The notes: generated by a model from the sequence alone, not told the origin. Positions 1 to 7,027 are shown, counted from the stretch's first letter. The stretch: 13,823 nucleotides of DNA from an uncultured Collinsella sp. (GCA_902388545.1 CABMPS010000031.1:1-13823); one strand, 5' to 3'. Made by a program: numbers and translations.

Positions 1-6
1 AGTAGC

Positions 7-113
7 CGCCCGCCTGCCTCTCACACATATCGTTCCACGCGCAGTTTCGCAGCGAGCGAAGCGACGCGAGAATGTTTGAGCATGGAATGATATGTGTGAG
101 AGGCGGGCGGGAG
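7..113. repeat. Long imperfect hairpin / inverted repeat downstream of dut
   Basis: Bases 7-37 and 83-113 form a 31-position inverted repeat with one mismatch (8/112) and two positions that pair only as G-T or G-U (15/105 and 32/88). The 45-base interior can fold further: CGCG at 38-41 with CGCG at 65-68, and TTCGC at 46-50 with GCGAA at 56-60. It lies just past the dut stop codon. It could act as a transcription end point or RNA-stabilising structure for the dut transcript, but no clear T-run is visible before the window ends. Its length and nested symmetry also fit a dispersed palindromic (REP- or MITE-like) element. The structure is seen directly; the role is inferred. Confidence 0.6.
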
Positions 114-127
114 GGATAAGAGCGTCC

Positions 128-571
128 CTAGGCGACGCCGCTGGAGCCGAAGCCTCCTTTGCCTCGGTCGGTTTTGTCTAGTTCTTCTACTTCTACGAGG
201 TTGACCGTGGGGACTTCTTGGATGACGAGCTGGGCGATGCGGTCGCCTTTGTTGATTTGGATGTCGTTGGTGGGATCCAGGTTGATAAGGATAACCTTGA
301 GTTCTCCTCGGTAGTGGGCGTCAATGAGGCCCGGCGTGTTGACTATAGACAGGCCCTGCTTGATGGCCAAGCCGCTGCGGGGCTGGACGAAGCCGGCGTA
401 GCCGTCGGGCAGGGCGATGGCCAGCCCCGTAGAGACCAGACGGCGTTCGAAGGGCTTCAGGACGCAGTCCTCGTTGGAGCGCAAATCCAAGCCGGCATCG
501 GTGGGATGGGCGTATTTGGGAAGCTCGACGGTGGGATCGAGACGCTTTATGTTGACGGTAATGTTGGGCAT
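128..571 (-). CDS. dut: dUTP diphosphatase (dUTPase), trimeric type
   Basis: Hydrolyses dUTP to dUMP and pyrophosphate in the cytosol, which keeps uracil out of DNA and supplies dUMP for thymidylate synthesis. The 147-residue length is normal, and all five motifs of the homotrimeric family are visible: DAGLDL at 25-30, PRSGLA at 64-69, [10 protein letters not shown] at 81-90 (catalytic Asp84, sugar-stacking Tyr87), [10 protein letters not shown] at 108-117, and the glycine-rich [10 protein letters not shown] at 136-145 that closes over the nucleotide. The ATG lies 4 nt after the nrdR stop codon. Its Shine-Dalgarno AAGGTG overlaps that stop (AAGGTGA), so translation is probably coupled to nrdR. 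It is the last gene of the LysM-nrdR-dut group. Confidence 0.96.
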   Translation of the reverse strand: MPNITVNIKRLDPTVELPKYAHPTDAGLDLRSNEDCVLKPFERRLVSTGLAIALPDGYAGFVQPRSGLAIKQGLSIVNTPGLIDAHYRGELKVILINLDPTNDIQINKGDRIAQLVIQEVPTVNLVEVEELDKTDRGKGGFGSSGVA

Positions 572-575
572 GGAA

Positions 576-1019
576 TCACCTTAGCTTGTCGAGCTCTTGC
601 AGAAACTCATCGACGTCTTTGAAATCACGGTAGACCGAGGCAAAGCGGATGTACGCCACCTTGTCGATCTTGGCCAAGCGCTTGAGCACCATGTCACCCA
701 ACTCATGGGACGTGACGGCCGTCAGCGTGCGAGAGCGCAGCTCGACCTCGATGTCATCGATAATCTCATTGAGCTTCTTAGTGTCGATATCGCGCTTGAT
801 GGTGGCGCGCATCAAGCCGACGAGCAGCTTATTGCGATCAAACCGCTGCTTGGTTCCGTCTGACTTAATGACCTCGATTGGGTCTTCGCATCGCTCGAAC
901 GTTGTAAAGCGGTAGTTACACGAGCAACATTCGCGGCGGCGCTTAATGGTGTTATTTGACTCCTGCATACGGGAATCAACGACGCGGGTATGTGCCTTGC
1001 CGCATTTGGGACAGCGCAT
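576..1019 (-). CDS. nrdR: Transcriptional repressor NrdR
   Basis: Zinc-ribbon/ATP-cone repressor of ribonucleotide reductase genes, which senses dATP/ATP and binds paired NrdR boxes. The 147 residues begin with the family signature MRCPKCG. Zinc ligands are Cys3, Cys6, Cys31 and Cys34, with the basic stretch IKRRREC between the pairs. The ATP-cone domain covers about residues 48-139 and ends in the typical [13 protein letters not shown]. The start follows a strong GAGGAGG at about 1024-1030. That site and the ATG lie in one arm of a perfect 12-bp inverted repeat, so initiation may be controlled by RNA folding. It is preceded by the SOS-type LysM gene (51-nt gap) and followed 4 nt later by dut. 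Confidence 0.96.
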   Translation of the reverse strand: MRCPKCGKAHTRVVDSRMQESNNTIKRRRECCSCNYRFTTFERCEDPIEVIKSDGTKQRFDRNKLLVGLMRATIKRDIDTKKLNEIIDDIEVELRSRTLTAVTSHELGDMVLKRLAKIDKVAYIRFASVYRDFKDVDEFLQELDKLR

Positions 1020-1057
1020 GGTACCTCCTCTTAAACGATAACAAGGGTACCATGCGC
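1014..1057 (-). promoter_or_regulatory. Inverted repeat covering the nrdR start codon
   Basis: Bases 1014-1025 (gcgcatggtacc) and 1046-1057 (ggtaccatgcgc) are perfect reverse complements, separated by 20 nt. On the minus-strand transcript the downstream arm contains the last two G of the GAGGAGG ribosome site and the whole nrdR AUG. A 12-bp hairpin there would hide the start of nrdR. No T-run follows, so it does not look like an intrinsic terminator. It could instead be a protein-binding palindrome. The pairing is seen directly; any switch function is inferred. Confidence 0.6.
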
Positions 1058-1070
1058 AGCGCGATAATGA

Positions 1071-1520
1071 TTACGAACGAGCAGGAACCTTAAGATGCGC
1101 ACCGGCGGCGAGCGAACCATGCTCCAGATGATTGACGTTACGGATCATGTCGGAAGTCTCTTGCGTGGAAAGGCCTTCGATTGGATATTCCTCGGCAAGC
1201 GACCAAAGAGAATCGCCAGGCTGAACGCGAATGGTCTCGTAGGTAATGTTGGAAACGGACTCGGCATACGCGGCATGACGAGCGCTAAAGACCGACATAG
1301 CGAGGACAAAGAAGAGCGTAAGCGCAACGGCGACGGCGACAATCGTCGGAACCTTCAGGGCAACGCGGGCCGGCGCGACTACAGCCTGCTGATTGCGAGC
1401 AGGCTTTACGGTCAAAGGCTGAATGCCGGAGCGGCCACCCTGAACAACCGTAAAAGTGGGTTCTGCAGGCGTCTCGAGCTTAAGGGCGAGGTTTCCCTGG
1501 ACCATATTCGTTACGTTCAT
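1071..1520 (-). CDS. LysM-domain membrane protein, probable SOS cell division inhibitor (YneA/DivS/Rv2719c-like)
   Basis: A small single-pass protein: an N-terminal cytosolic part of about 55 residues, one transmembrane helix at about 56-80, then an extracytoplasmic LysM domain at about 95-148 (IRVQPGDSLWSLAEEY ... LAAGAHLKVP) expected to bind peptidoglycan. The same architecture divergent from lexA occurs in Bacillus YneA, and near lexA and nrdR in Corynebacterium DivS and Mycobacterium Rv2719c, which delay division during DNA damage. Two ATG codons are adjacent at 1523 and 1520. The one at 1520 is better spaced from AGGAG and is used here (149 residues; residue numbers above count from 1523). 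The upstream promoter has a LexA box in its spacer, so SOS induction is likely. The family role is by analogy; sequence identity with those proteins is probably low. Confidence 0.85.
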   Translation of the reverse strand: MNVTNMVQGNLALKLETPAEPTFTVVQGGRSGIQPLTVKPARNQQAVVAPARVALKVPTIVAVAVALTLFFVLAMSVFSARHAAYAESVSNITYETIRVQPGDSLWSLAEEYPIEGLSTQETSDMIRNVNHLEHGSLAAGAHLKVPARS

Positions 1521-1590
1521 CATGTTCTCCTCTCGCGTGTTTTGCTGAGAACAGTTTTATCAAGCCGCGCGGACAAAAATGTCTAGCGCG

Positions 1591-1604
1591 AGAACGAATG
1601 TTCG
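1591..1604. promoter_or_regulatory. LexA (SOS) box 1
   Basis: AGAACGAATGTTCG has perfect GAAC-N4-GTTC half-sites, matching the gram-positive/actinobacterial SOS box CGAAC-N4-GTTCG except at the first base. It covers the predicted transcription start of the LysM gene. Confidence 0.8.
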
Positions 1605-1610
1605 GTTATT

Positions 1611-1638
1611 ATTATCTTCGAACAGTTGTTCCTGTCAA
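1611..1638 (-). promoter_or_regulatory. Promoter of the LysM gene, LexA-controlled
   Basis: On the minus strand a consensus -35 TTGACA (1633-1638) is followed after 16 nt by GATAAT (1611-1616), a 5/6 match to the -10 consensus. LexA box 2 (1619-1632) lies entirely within the spacer, and box 1 covers the expected transcription start near 1604. This is the classical layout for steric repression by LexA. No equally good promoter is visible for lexA on the plus strand; TTCGAA at 1617-1622 with CAAAAT at 1640-1645 is a weak candidate. Confidence 0.75.
1619..1632. promoter_or_regulatory. LexA (SOS) box 2
   Basis: CGAACAGTTGTTCC matches CGAAC-N4-GTTCG except at the last base. It lies between the -35 and -10 of the LysM gene promoter, and starts exactly 28 bp after box 1. 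Confidence 0.85.
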
Positions 1639-1646
1639 GCAAAATT

Positions 1647-1660
1647 CGAACATTTGTTTG
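1647..1660. promoter_or_regulatory. LexA (SOS) box 3
   Basis: CGAACATTTGTTTG has a perfect left half and one mismatch in the right half. It starts exactly 28 bp after box 2 and ends 23 nt before the lexA start codon, so it is the best placed of the three for lexA autorepression. Confidence 0.8.
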
Positions 1661-1683
1661 ACATGGGTAGAGAGGATGCCCTG

Positions 1684-2328
1684 ATGGCTCGCAAAATTAC
1701 CAAGCGTCAGCAGCAAATTTACGACTTCATCAAGGAATATCAGCAGGAGAAGGGCTATCCGCCCAGCGTGCGCGAGATGGCTTCTGCCGTGGGCCTTTCC
1801 TCCCCCAGCACCGTGCACGCCCATCTCTCTGCCCTGGAGGCGCGCGGGCTACTCAAGCGCGATGCCACCAAACCGCGTGCCCTGGAACTCTTTAACGAGG
1901 ACGGTTCCTCTGTCTCAATTTCTAAATCTGACGAGCCCACCGCACCTCGCGGAACGGTCTCGCTACCGCTCGTTGGTCGCGTCGCGGCTGGGATCCCCAT
2001 TCTGGCCGAGCAGAATATCGAAGACACGTTTACTATCCCGACCGAAATCGCCACTGATCAGGGTTCCTTTATCCTTGAGGTGCATGGGAGCTCAATGATC
2101 AATGTCGGCATCTTCAATGGCGATTACATCATCGTCCGTGAACAAAAGAGTGCCATGAACGGCGAAATTGTCGTGGCCATGATTGATGGTTCAGCGACCG
2201 TCAAGACGTTCTACAAGGAGCAGGGGCGCGTGCGCTTGCAGCCCGAGAACGACACTATGGAGCCCATCTATGCGACGAACCCCGTTATTTTGGGTAAAGT
2301 TGTCGGTTTAATGCGCCGGTTCTCGTAA
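1684..2328 (+). CDS. lexA: LexA repressor (SOS regulator)
   Basis: Represses SOS genes and is inactivated by RecA-stimulated self-cleavage after DNA damage. The start is placed at ATG 1684 (214 residues, MARKITKRQQ), 8 nt after AGAGG. The longer frame back to 1579 runs through the LexA boxes and lacks a ribosome site. The winged-helix DNA-binding domain covers about residues 1-65, with SVREMASAVGLSSPSTV as the helix-turn-helix. The cleavage site is Ala102-Gly103 (RVAAGIP). The catalytic serine is Ser137 (HGSSM) and the general base is Lys174 (ATVKTF). All functional residues are present. Its stop shares bases with the next start (TAATG), so the downstream acyltransferase gene is co-translated. 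It is divergent from the LysM gene across three LexA boxes. Confidence 0.97.
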   Translation: MARKITKRQQQIYDFIKEYQQEKGYPPSVREMASAVGLSSPSTVHAHLSALEARGLLKRDATKPRALELFNEDGSSVSISKSDEPTAPRGTVSLPLVGRVAAGIPILAEQNIEDTFTIPTEIATDQGSFILEVHGSSMINVGIFNGDYIIVREQKSAMNGEIVVAMIDGSATVKTFYKEQGRVRLQPENDTMEPIYATNPVILGKVVGLMRRFS

Positions 2329-3032
2329 TGCAAAAACGCATCACCATCTTTGATACCGTCCGCGGGTTTACGATGATTTCTATGGCAGGTTTTCACGCTT
2401 GCTATGATCTCGCCTACCTGTACGGATGGGATATGCCCTGGTTTACCCAGTCAGTCTTTCAAGACATCTGGCGCGCCAGCATCAGCTGGGTATTTTTGTT
2501 TATCGCGGGTTGGATGTGCACCCTTTCGCGCAACAATATCAAGCGTGCCGCCAAATACGCCTTAGCAGCACTCGTTGTCTGGTTGGCAACAACACTTGTC
2601 TCAGTCGACGATTCGGTTAATTTTGGCATCATCTACTGCATGGCCGCATGTACTGGCATCGTGGCGTTGACCGATCCCGTCCTTAAGAAGATATCGGCGA
2701 GATGGAGCATGCCCCTATGCCTTGTGTTGTTCGCCCTCACCTGGAGCATCCCCAAAACGACCTACCCTGTCCCCTACCTGGCGTGGCTGGGATTTCCGAG
2801 CCCTGGGTTTGTCTCGGGTGATTACTACCCCATCATCCCGTTTATCTTTATGTATCTTGCAGGATACTTCGCCGCACACATAGCGCAGAGTATCGATAAG
2901 ACCGTCCCTAGCTGGACCTACGCCAACCCCCTGCCGGCGCTCGCCAGCCTTGGACGTCACGCTCTCCCCTTTTATCTGCTGCATCAGCCCATCATTCTGG
3001 GCATTTTGGAGCTCGTCTACTCGGTGCGATAA
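2328..3032 (+). CDS. DUF1624 / heparan-alpha-glucosaminide N-acetyltransferase-like membrane protein
   Basis: A 234-residue polytopic protein with about seven hydrophobic segments. It resembles the bacterial family (PF07786 style) related to the catalytic part of human HGSNAT, which moves acetyl groups across membranes. Family-like features are the N-terminal RITIFDTVRGFTMISM, the FHACYD motif near residues 21-26 (conserved His), the loop-helix SWVFLFIAGWMCTLSR, NFGIIYCMAACTGI, and the C-terminal LGRHALPFYLLHQPII. The true substrate is unknown and may be a cell-envelope sugar. The start codon overlaps the lexA stop (TAATG), implying coupled translation and SOS-linked expression. The 3' end overlaps the convergent hflX gene by 16 bp. 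Family assignment is fairly secure; function is not. Confidence 0.85.
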   Translation: MQKRITIFDTVRGFTMISMAGFHACYDLAYLYGWDMPWFTQSVFQDIWRASISWVFLFIAGWMCTLSRNNIKRAAKYALAALVVWLATTLVSVDDSVNFGIIYCMAACTGIVALTDPVLKKISARWSMPLCLVLFALTWSIPKTTYPVPYLAWLGFPSPGFVSGDYYPIIPFIFMYLAGYFAAHIAQSIDKTVPSWTYANPLPALASLGRHALPFYLLHQPIILGILELVYSVR

Positions 3033-4306
3033 CGCTCGAGCCGCGGTGCAATACGAGCCGGCAACTTCGCCACAATGCGAACGCCGTCCTCGAGATATTC
3101 CTCATGCAGAAGGGTTCCCTGCTCATGCACCAGCGTGATGAGAGCGCCCTCGCGATACGGGATATCAGCGGAGAGCAACACATCGGTGGCAGCTGCCTCG
3201 CGAGCAATCCGGTCGACGAGATCGTCGAGCCCCTCGCCCGTTTGGGCCGAGAACAGAACGGCCTCCGGATAGCGACGACGGAAACTCAATCGATCGACGC
3301 TATCGAGAAGATCGATTTTATTGAATACGGTCAGCGTTAAACGCTCTCCGGCGCCGATCTCATCAAGCACGCGGTCGACAGCCTCCAGCTGCCGCTCATA
3401 GTCCTCGTCAGACGCATCTACGACTTTGAGAATTAGATCGGCACCCAAAACCTCGGACAGCGTCGATTTAAAGGCATCGACCAGACCATGCGGCAGCTTT
3501 TGAATAAAGCCGACGGTATCGGTAATCGTCATGCCGCGACCGCCGGGCAGACGATACGAACGCGTCGTCGGGTCGAGCGTAGCAAACAGCTTGTCCTTCG
3601 AAAGTACCGTAGAGCCGGTCAGACGATTGAGCAACGTCGATTTACCGGCATTGGTATAACCGGCCAACGCGACGCGAAACGCCGGTGACTCAATGCGACT
3701 CTTGGATTGAACATCGCGACGCTGTTCAACCTGCTTGAGCTCACGACGAAGCGCAGCGATCTTATTACGAATAAGGCGACGGTCGACCTCGAGCTGACTT
3801 TCGCCCTGACCAAAACGTGAGCCGATGCCGCCGCGCGTCTGCTCCTTGGCGAGATGGCTCCACATGCCACGCAGGCGAGGCAACAAATATTGAAGCTGTG
3901 CCAGCTGTACCTGCAGGCGTCCCTCACGCGTCTGAGCATGCAGGCCAAAGATATCCAGGATCAGTGCTGTACGATCGATAATCTTTACCGGCTCGCCCCC
4001 AGCTTTCTCCAAATAGGATTGCTGCGAGGGCGTCAGGTCGTCGTCAAAAATAACGACATCGGCATCCATGCGATGCACCAGGCCGCACAGCTCTTCTACC
4101 TTGCCGGAACCGATAAACGATTTAGGATACGGCTTTACCAAACGCTGCGACAAGCGTGCCACGCACTGAGCACCAGCTGTGTGGGCAAGACGCTCCAGCT
4201 CATCAAGCGAGCGATCGAGCGGCCATGCATTGTCGCGCCACTCAACACCAACTAAAATGGCACGCTCGGGCTCGGGTGCCGTGGGAACAAGGGGGAAACG
4301 GGCCAT
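3017..4306 (-). CDS. hflX: Ribosome-associated GTPase HflX
   Basis: A GTPase that binds the 50S subunit and rescues or splits stalled ribosomes under stress. Its 429 residues carry the family-specific N-terminal domain, with the nucleotide-binding-like GSGKVEEL near 66-73 and the glycine-rich RGGIGSRFGQGESQLEVDRR at 158-177, followed by a helical segment. The TRAFAC GTPase domain has G1 GYTNAGKS at 216-223, G2 around KLFATLDPTTR, G3 DTVGF at 263-267, G4 NKID at 329-332 and G5 SAQTGEG at 353-359. All motifs are intact. The ATG overlaps the miaA stop by one base (TAATG), so it is probably translated by re-initiation as the last gene of the rny operon. The 3' end overlaps the acyltransferase gene on the other strand. 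The hflX-miaA pairing is common in bacteria. Confidence 0.96.
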   Translation of the reverse strand: MARFPLVPTAPEPERAILVGVEWRDNAWPLDRSLDELERLAHTAGAQCVARLSQRLVKPYPKSFIGSGKVEELCGLVHRMDADVVIFDDDLTPSQQSYLEKAGGEPVKIIDRTALILDIFGLHAQTREGRLQVQLAQLQYLLPRLRGMWSHLAKEQTRGGIGSRFGQGESQLEVDRRLIRNKIAALRRELKQVEQRRDVQSKSRIESPAFRVALAGYTNAGKSTLLNRLTGSTVLSKDKLFATLDPTTRSYRLPGGRGMTITDTVGFIQKLPHGLVDAFKSTLSEVLGADLILKVVDASDEDYERQLEAVDRVLDEIGAGERLTLTVFNKIDLLDSVDRLSFRRRYPEAVLFSAQTGEGLDDLVDRIAREAAATDVLLSADIPYREGALITLVHEQGTLLHEEYLEDGVRIVAKLPARIAPRLERYRTE

Positions 4307-5244
4307 TAGGCAGCCTCAATACGATGCAGGATATCCTCAACGACCTCATCGATCGTACATTCATCCATATCAAACCACACGATACGGTCATCGCGCTTAA
4401 ACCACGAAAGCTGACGCTTGGCATAACGACGCGAACGCATCTTAATGAGTTCGCGGGCCTCATCCATGCTCATCACGCCATTGAAAGCATCAATGATCTC
4501 TTTATAGCCAATTGCCTGCATCGACGTCAGGGCATCTCCCAGACCCTGGGCCATAAGACCGCGGACCTCATCGACAAGACCCTGCTCAAACATCAGATCG
4601 ACGCGCAGATTAATGCGCTCGTAGAGCACCTCGCGATTACGCGTCAGACCAAACCATAGGGCATGATAATGCTCGCGCGGAACACTAAACTGACTTTTTT
4701 GCTGTGCATAGGAGATACCATCATCATGCATCTCGAGCGCACGAATCACACGGCGCACGTTATGGGGATGAATAACAGCAGCCGATTCTGGATCGCGCTC
4801 GGCAAGCAGGGCATGCAGTTCTTCCTCGCCAATACGCTCGGCAAGCTCCTGATAGCCCGCACGGCGATCGTCCTCAAGTTCACCCGAGGGAAAGTCCATC
4901 TCATCGAGGGCTGCCTTGAGATATAGCCCCGTACCTCCGCAAAAAACCGGCAGGCAACCCGAACCAAGGAGACGTTCAACATGCGCGCGAGCGTCAGCCT
5001 GATAAAGCGCAGCAGAATATGCCACACCCGGCTCTACAATGTCGACGAGACGCAGCGGCGCCGTGCACTCATCGGGCGCCATCTTTGCGGTACCGATGTC
5101 CATGCCGCGATAGATTTGCATCGCATCGCACGACAGCACTTCGGACGAAAGACGAGCTGCCAAACGGTCGGCAACATCACTCTTACCAACCGCCGTCGGA
5201 CCGACGATCGCAACGGCGGAAAGACCTGCCCCGGAAGAAACCAT
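4306..5244 (-). CDS. miaA: tRNA dimethylallyltransferase MiaA
   Basis: Transfers a dimethylallyl group to N6 of A37 in tRNAs that read codons beginning with U, producing the substrate of MiaB. The 312 residues show the P-loop GPTAVGKS at 15-22, the tRNA/prenyl-binding segment SCDAMQIYRGMDIGTAK at 38-54 (catalytic Asp40), GGTGLY at 103-108, the HNVRRVIRALE stretch near 161-171 and the C-terminal SRRYAKRQLSWFKRD at 271-285. Length and motif order are normal. Position 41 is Ala where many homologues have Ser, which is a minor variant. The start overlaps the miaB stop by one base and its own stop overlaps the hflX start, both as TAATG. No strong Shine-Dalgarno is visible, consistent with coupling. 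Confidence 0.97.
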   Translation of the reverse strand: MVSSGAGLSAVAIVGPTAVGKSDVADRLAARLSSEVLSCDAMQIYRGMDIGTAKMAPDECTAPLRLVDIVEPGVAYSAALYQADARAHVERLLGSGCLPVFCGGTGLYLKAALDEMDFPSGELEDDRRAGYQELAERIGEEELHALLAERDPESAAVIHPHNVRRVIRALEMHDDGISYAQQKSQFSVPREHYHALWFGLTRNREVLYERINLRVDLMFEQGLVDEVRGLMAQGLGDALTSMQAIGYKEIIDAFNGVMSMDEARELIKMRSRRYAKRQLSWFKRDDRIVWFDMDECTIDEVVEDILHRIEAA

Positions 5245-6614
5245 TAGCGCGGCTCGCCCACAACGGAACCGGATAAATACCAGGTCTTGGCAACGTCAAC
5301 GTCAACATCAACGATCTTACCAACAAGCTGATCGATGCTGTAACCCTCGGGGATAGGCGCATGCACGGTCTGATTCTTGGGACTCTTGCCCAGCAGGACC
5401 GCATCGTTCTTTTTACTCGTTCCCTCAATGAGCGCGGGAACCACAGTATGAAGCTCGCCCTGGTTATACTCGTGTGCCGTGGTCTCGATAACCTTAACCA
5501 GGCGGTTGAAACGCTCGAGAATAACCTCATGCGGCGTAGGATCGTCAATCTCGGCGGCCGGGGTACCGGCACGCTTGGAATAGATGAAGGTATAGGCCTG
5601 AGCATAGCGGACCGTCTCGGCAAGTGAGAGCGTCTGCTCAAAGTCTTCTTCAGTCTCGCCCGGGAAGCCAACGATAATGTCGGTCGAGAGCGCGATATCG
5701 GGCATGCGGTTGCGAATGCGATCGACCAGGCCCAGATAGTCCTCGCGTGTATAACGGCGATTCATCTCTTTGAGGATCCGCGTCGAACCTGACTGGACGG
5801 CCAGGTGCAGTTGCGGCATTACGGCAGGTGTCTCGGCCATGGCGTCGATGGTCTCGGGCAGCAGGTCCTTAGGATGCGAAGACGTAAAGAAGATGCGCTC
5901 CACGCCCGTATCGCCCACGGCACGCAGCAAATCGGCAAAACGCGGCTTGCCAAACAGATCGCGACCATATGAGTTAACGTTTTGGCCCAGCAGCGTAATC
6001 TCACGCACGCCCTGGCGCACCAGACCGGTCACCTCGTCGACAATCTCCTCGAAGGGGCGGCTCTTTTCGCGACCGCGTACGTACGGCACGATGCAATAGG
6101 TGCAGAAATTATTGCAGCCTGTCATGATGGGCACCCAGGCGTGATACTGGGTCTCGCGATGCCACGGCATGCTCATGGCGTCCGTATCCTCATGCTCATT
6201 GGTGCGGATATGACGCTTACCATCAAGGAACGCCTCGGCAATGAGCTCGGCCACATGTGCAATGGAATGCGTGCCAAAGATGACATTGACGTTATCGACG
6301 TTGGTGAGCAGGCCCTCGCCATCGCGCTGCGCGATGCAACCGCCAACGGCAACCACGCGCTTGCCCGAAGGCGAAGGCGGCAGGCTTTTGCAGGAATTGC
6401 ACTGACCGTACAGGCGAGTATCGGCGGCCTCGCGCACGCAGCACGTCATGAAGACAACGATATCGGCATGCGCGGGATCGAGCGCCATGAGGCAGCCATA
6501 CGAATCAAGCAGACCGCTCACACGCTCGGAGTCGTGCTGATTCATCTGGCAGCCAAAGGTGCGGATAAAGTAGGTTTTACCGGCAAGAATATCGCGTACG
6601 GAACGCTGGTCCAT
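5244..6614 (-). CDS. miaB: tRNA-2-methylthio-N6-dimethylallyladenosine synthase MiaB
   Basis: A radical-SAM methylthiotransferase that adds the ms2 group to i6A37 made by MiaA. Counting from ATG 6614 it has 456 residues. The N-terminal domain (about 13-130) has auxiliary-cluster cysteines Cys22, Cys58 and Cys93. The radical-SAM core has CNNFCTYC (Cys167, Cys171, Cys174) and the substrate signature LAVQSGS. A TRAM RNA-binding domain forms the last 65 or so residues. The sequence can be read back to a TTG at 6647 and an ATG at 6620. ATG 6614 is preferred because AGGA lies 9 nt upstream, whereas it is only 3 nt from 6620. An additional CNSC pair lies at 72-75, between the second and third cluster cysteines. 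Its stop is fused to the miaA start (TAATG). Confidence 0.96.
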   Translation of the reverse strand: MDQRSVRDILAGKTYFIRTFGCQMNQHDSERVSGLLDSYGCLMALDPAHADIVVFMTCCVREAADTRLYGQCNSCKSLPPSPSGKRVVAVGGCIAQRDGEGLLTNVDNVNVIFGTHSIAHVAELIAEAFLDGKRHIRTNEHEDTDAMSMPWHRETQYHAWVPIMTGCNNFCTYCIVPYVRGREKSRPFEEIVDEVTGLVRQGVREITLLGQNVNSYGRDLFGKPRFADLLRAVGDTGVERIFFTSSHPKDLLPETIDAMAETPAVMPQLHLAVQSGSTRILKEMNRRYTREDYLGLVDRIRNRMPDIALSTDIIVGFPGETEEDFEQTLSLAETVRYAQAYTFIYSKRAGTPAAEIDDPTPHEVILERFNRLVKVIETTAHEYNQGELHTVVPALIEGTSKKNDAVLLGKSPKNQTVHAPIPEGYSIDQLVGKIVDVDVDVAKTWYLSGSVVGEPR

Positions 6615-6659
6615 GTGCATAAGTCCTAACGATGGGGAGCGAAACAAGGCAAGCAGAAG

Positions 6660-6977
6660 CTATGCCACAGGCTTAACATCATCCATGACGACGTTATCCA
6701 TAGCAGCTCGATTGATCTGGTGAACGTAGATAGAAAGGCGGATGGCCGTGCGCGACTCCCCGTTAATGAGGATGTCGGAGAACACGGGCGCGCAGGAAAT
6801 ATCAAAACCGGTTGGAATCAAAAAACCGCGCGCGATAGCAACGGCCTTAATAGCCTGGTTGACGGCACCGGCGCCGACACACTGGATGTTGACGGGTACA
6901 CCATCCTTGACCATGCCGGCGATGGCGCCGGCAACGGACGCGGGCGATGATTTGCTTGATACCTTCAGGCAATCCAT
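6660..6977 (-). CDS. spoVS: Stage V sporulation protein S family (SpoVS) regulator
   Basis: A small Alba-fold-type protein found in spore formers and in many bacteria that do not sporulate. In Bacillus it affects septation and sporulation timing, and it is thought to bind nucleic acid. The start at ATG 6977 follows AGGAG with a 7-nt spacer and gives MDCLKVSSKSSPASVAGAIA, the family's typical beginning. The frame upstream of it is not homologous. The core GAGAVNQAIKAVAIARGF at 35-52 and NGESRTAIRLSI near 72-83 are nearly invariant in the family. At 105 residues it is longer than the usual 86 or so, with an extra tail of about 18 residues ending DDVKPVA. It lies 45 nt upstream of miaB and follows the GHKL ATPase gene, within the rny operon. 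Confidence 0.93.
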   Translation of the reverse strand: MDCLKVSSKSSPASVAGAIAGMVKDGVPVNIQCVGAGAVNQAIKAVAIARGFLIPTGFDISCAPVFSDILINGESRTAIRLSIYVHQINRAAMDNVVMDDVKPVA

Positions 6978-7027
6978 GAAGAAACTCCTGCATTTAAAAG
7001 TACGTTTTAACTGCAATAACTGTATCG

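Noticed and set aside
1579..1683. Longer LexA N-terminus starting at 1579
   Set aside because: The extra 35 residues run through LexA boxes 1-3 and do not resemble LexA; ATG 1684 has a proper ribosome site and the canonical N-terminus.
5982..6629. 215-codon plus-strand open frame opposite miaB
   Set aside because: Antisense to the conserved cysteine domains of MiaB; composition only mirrors them.
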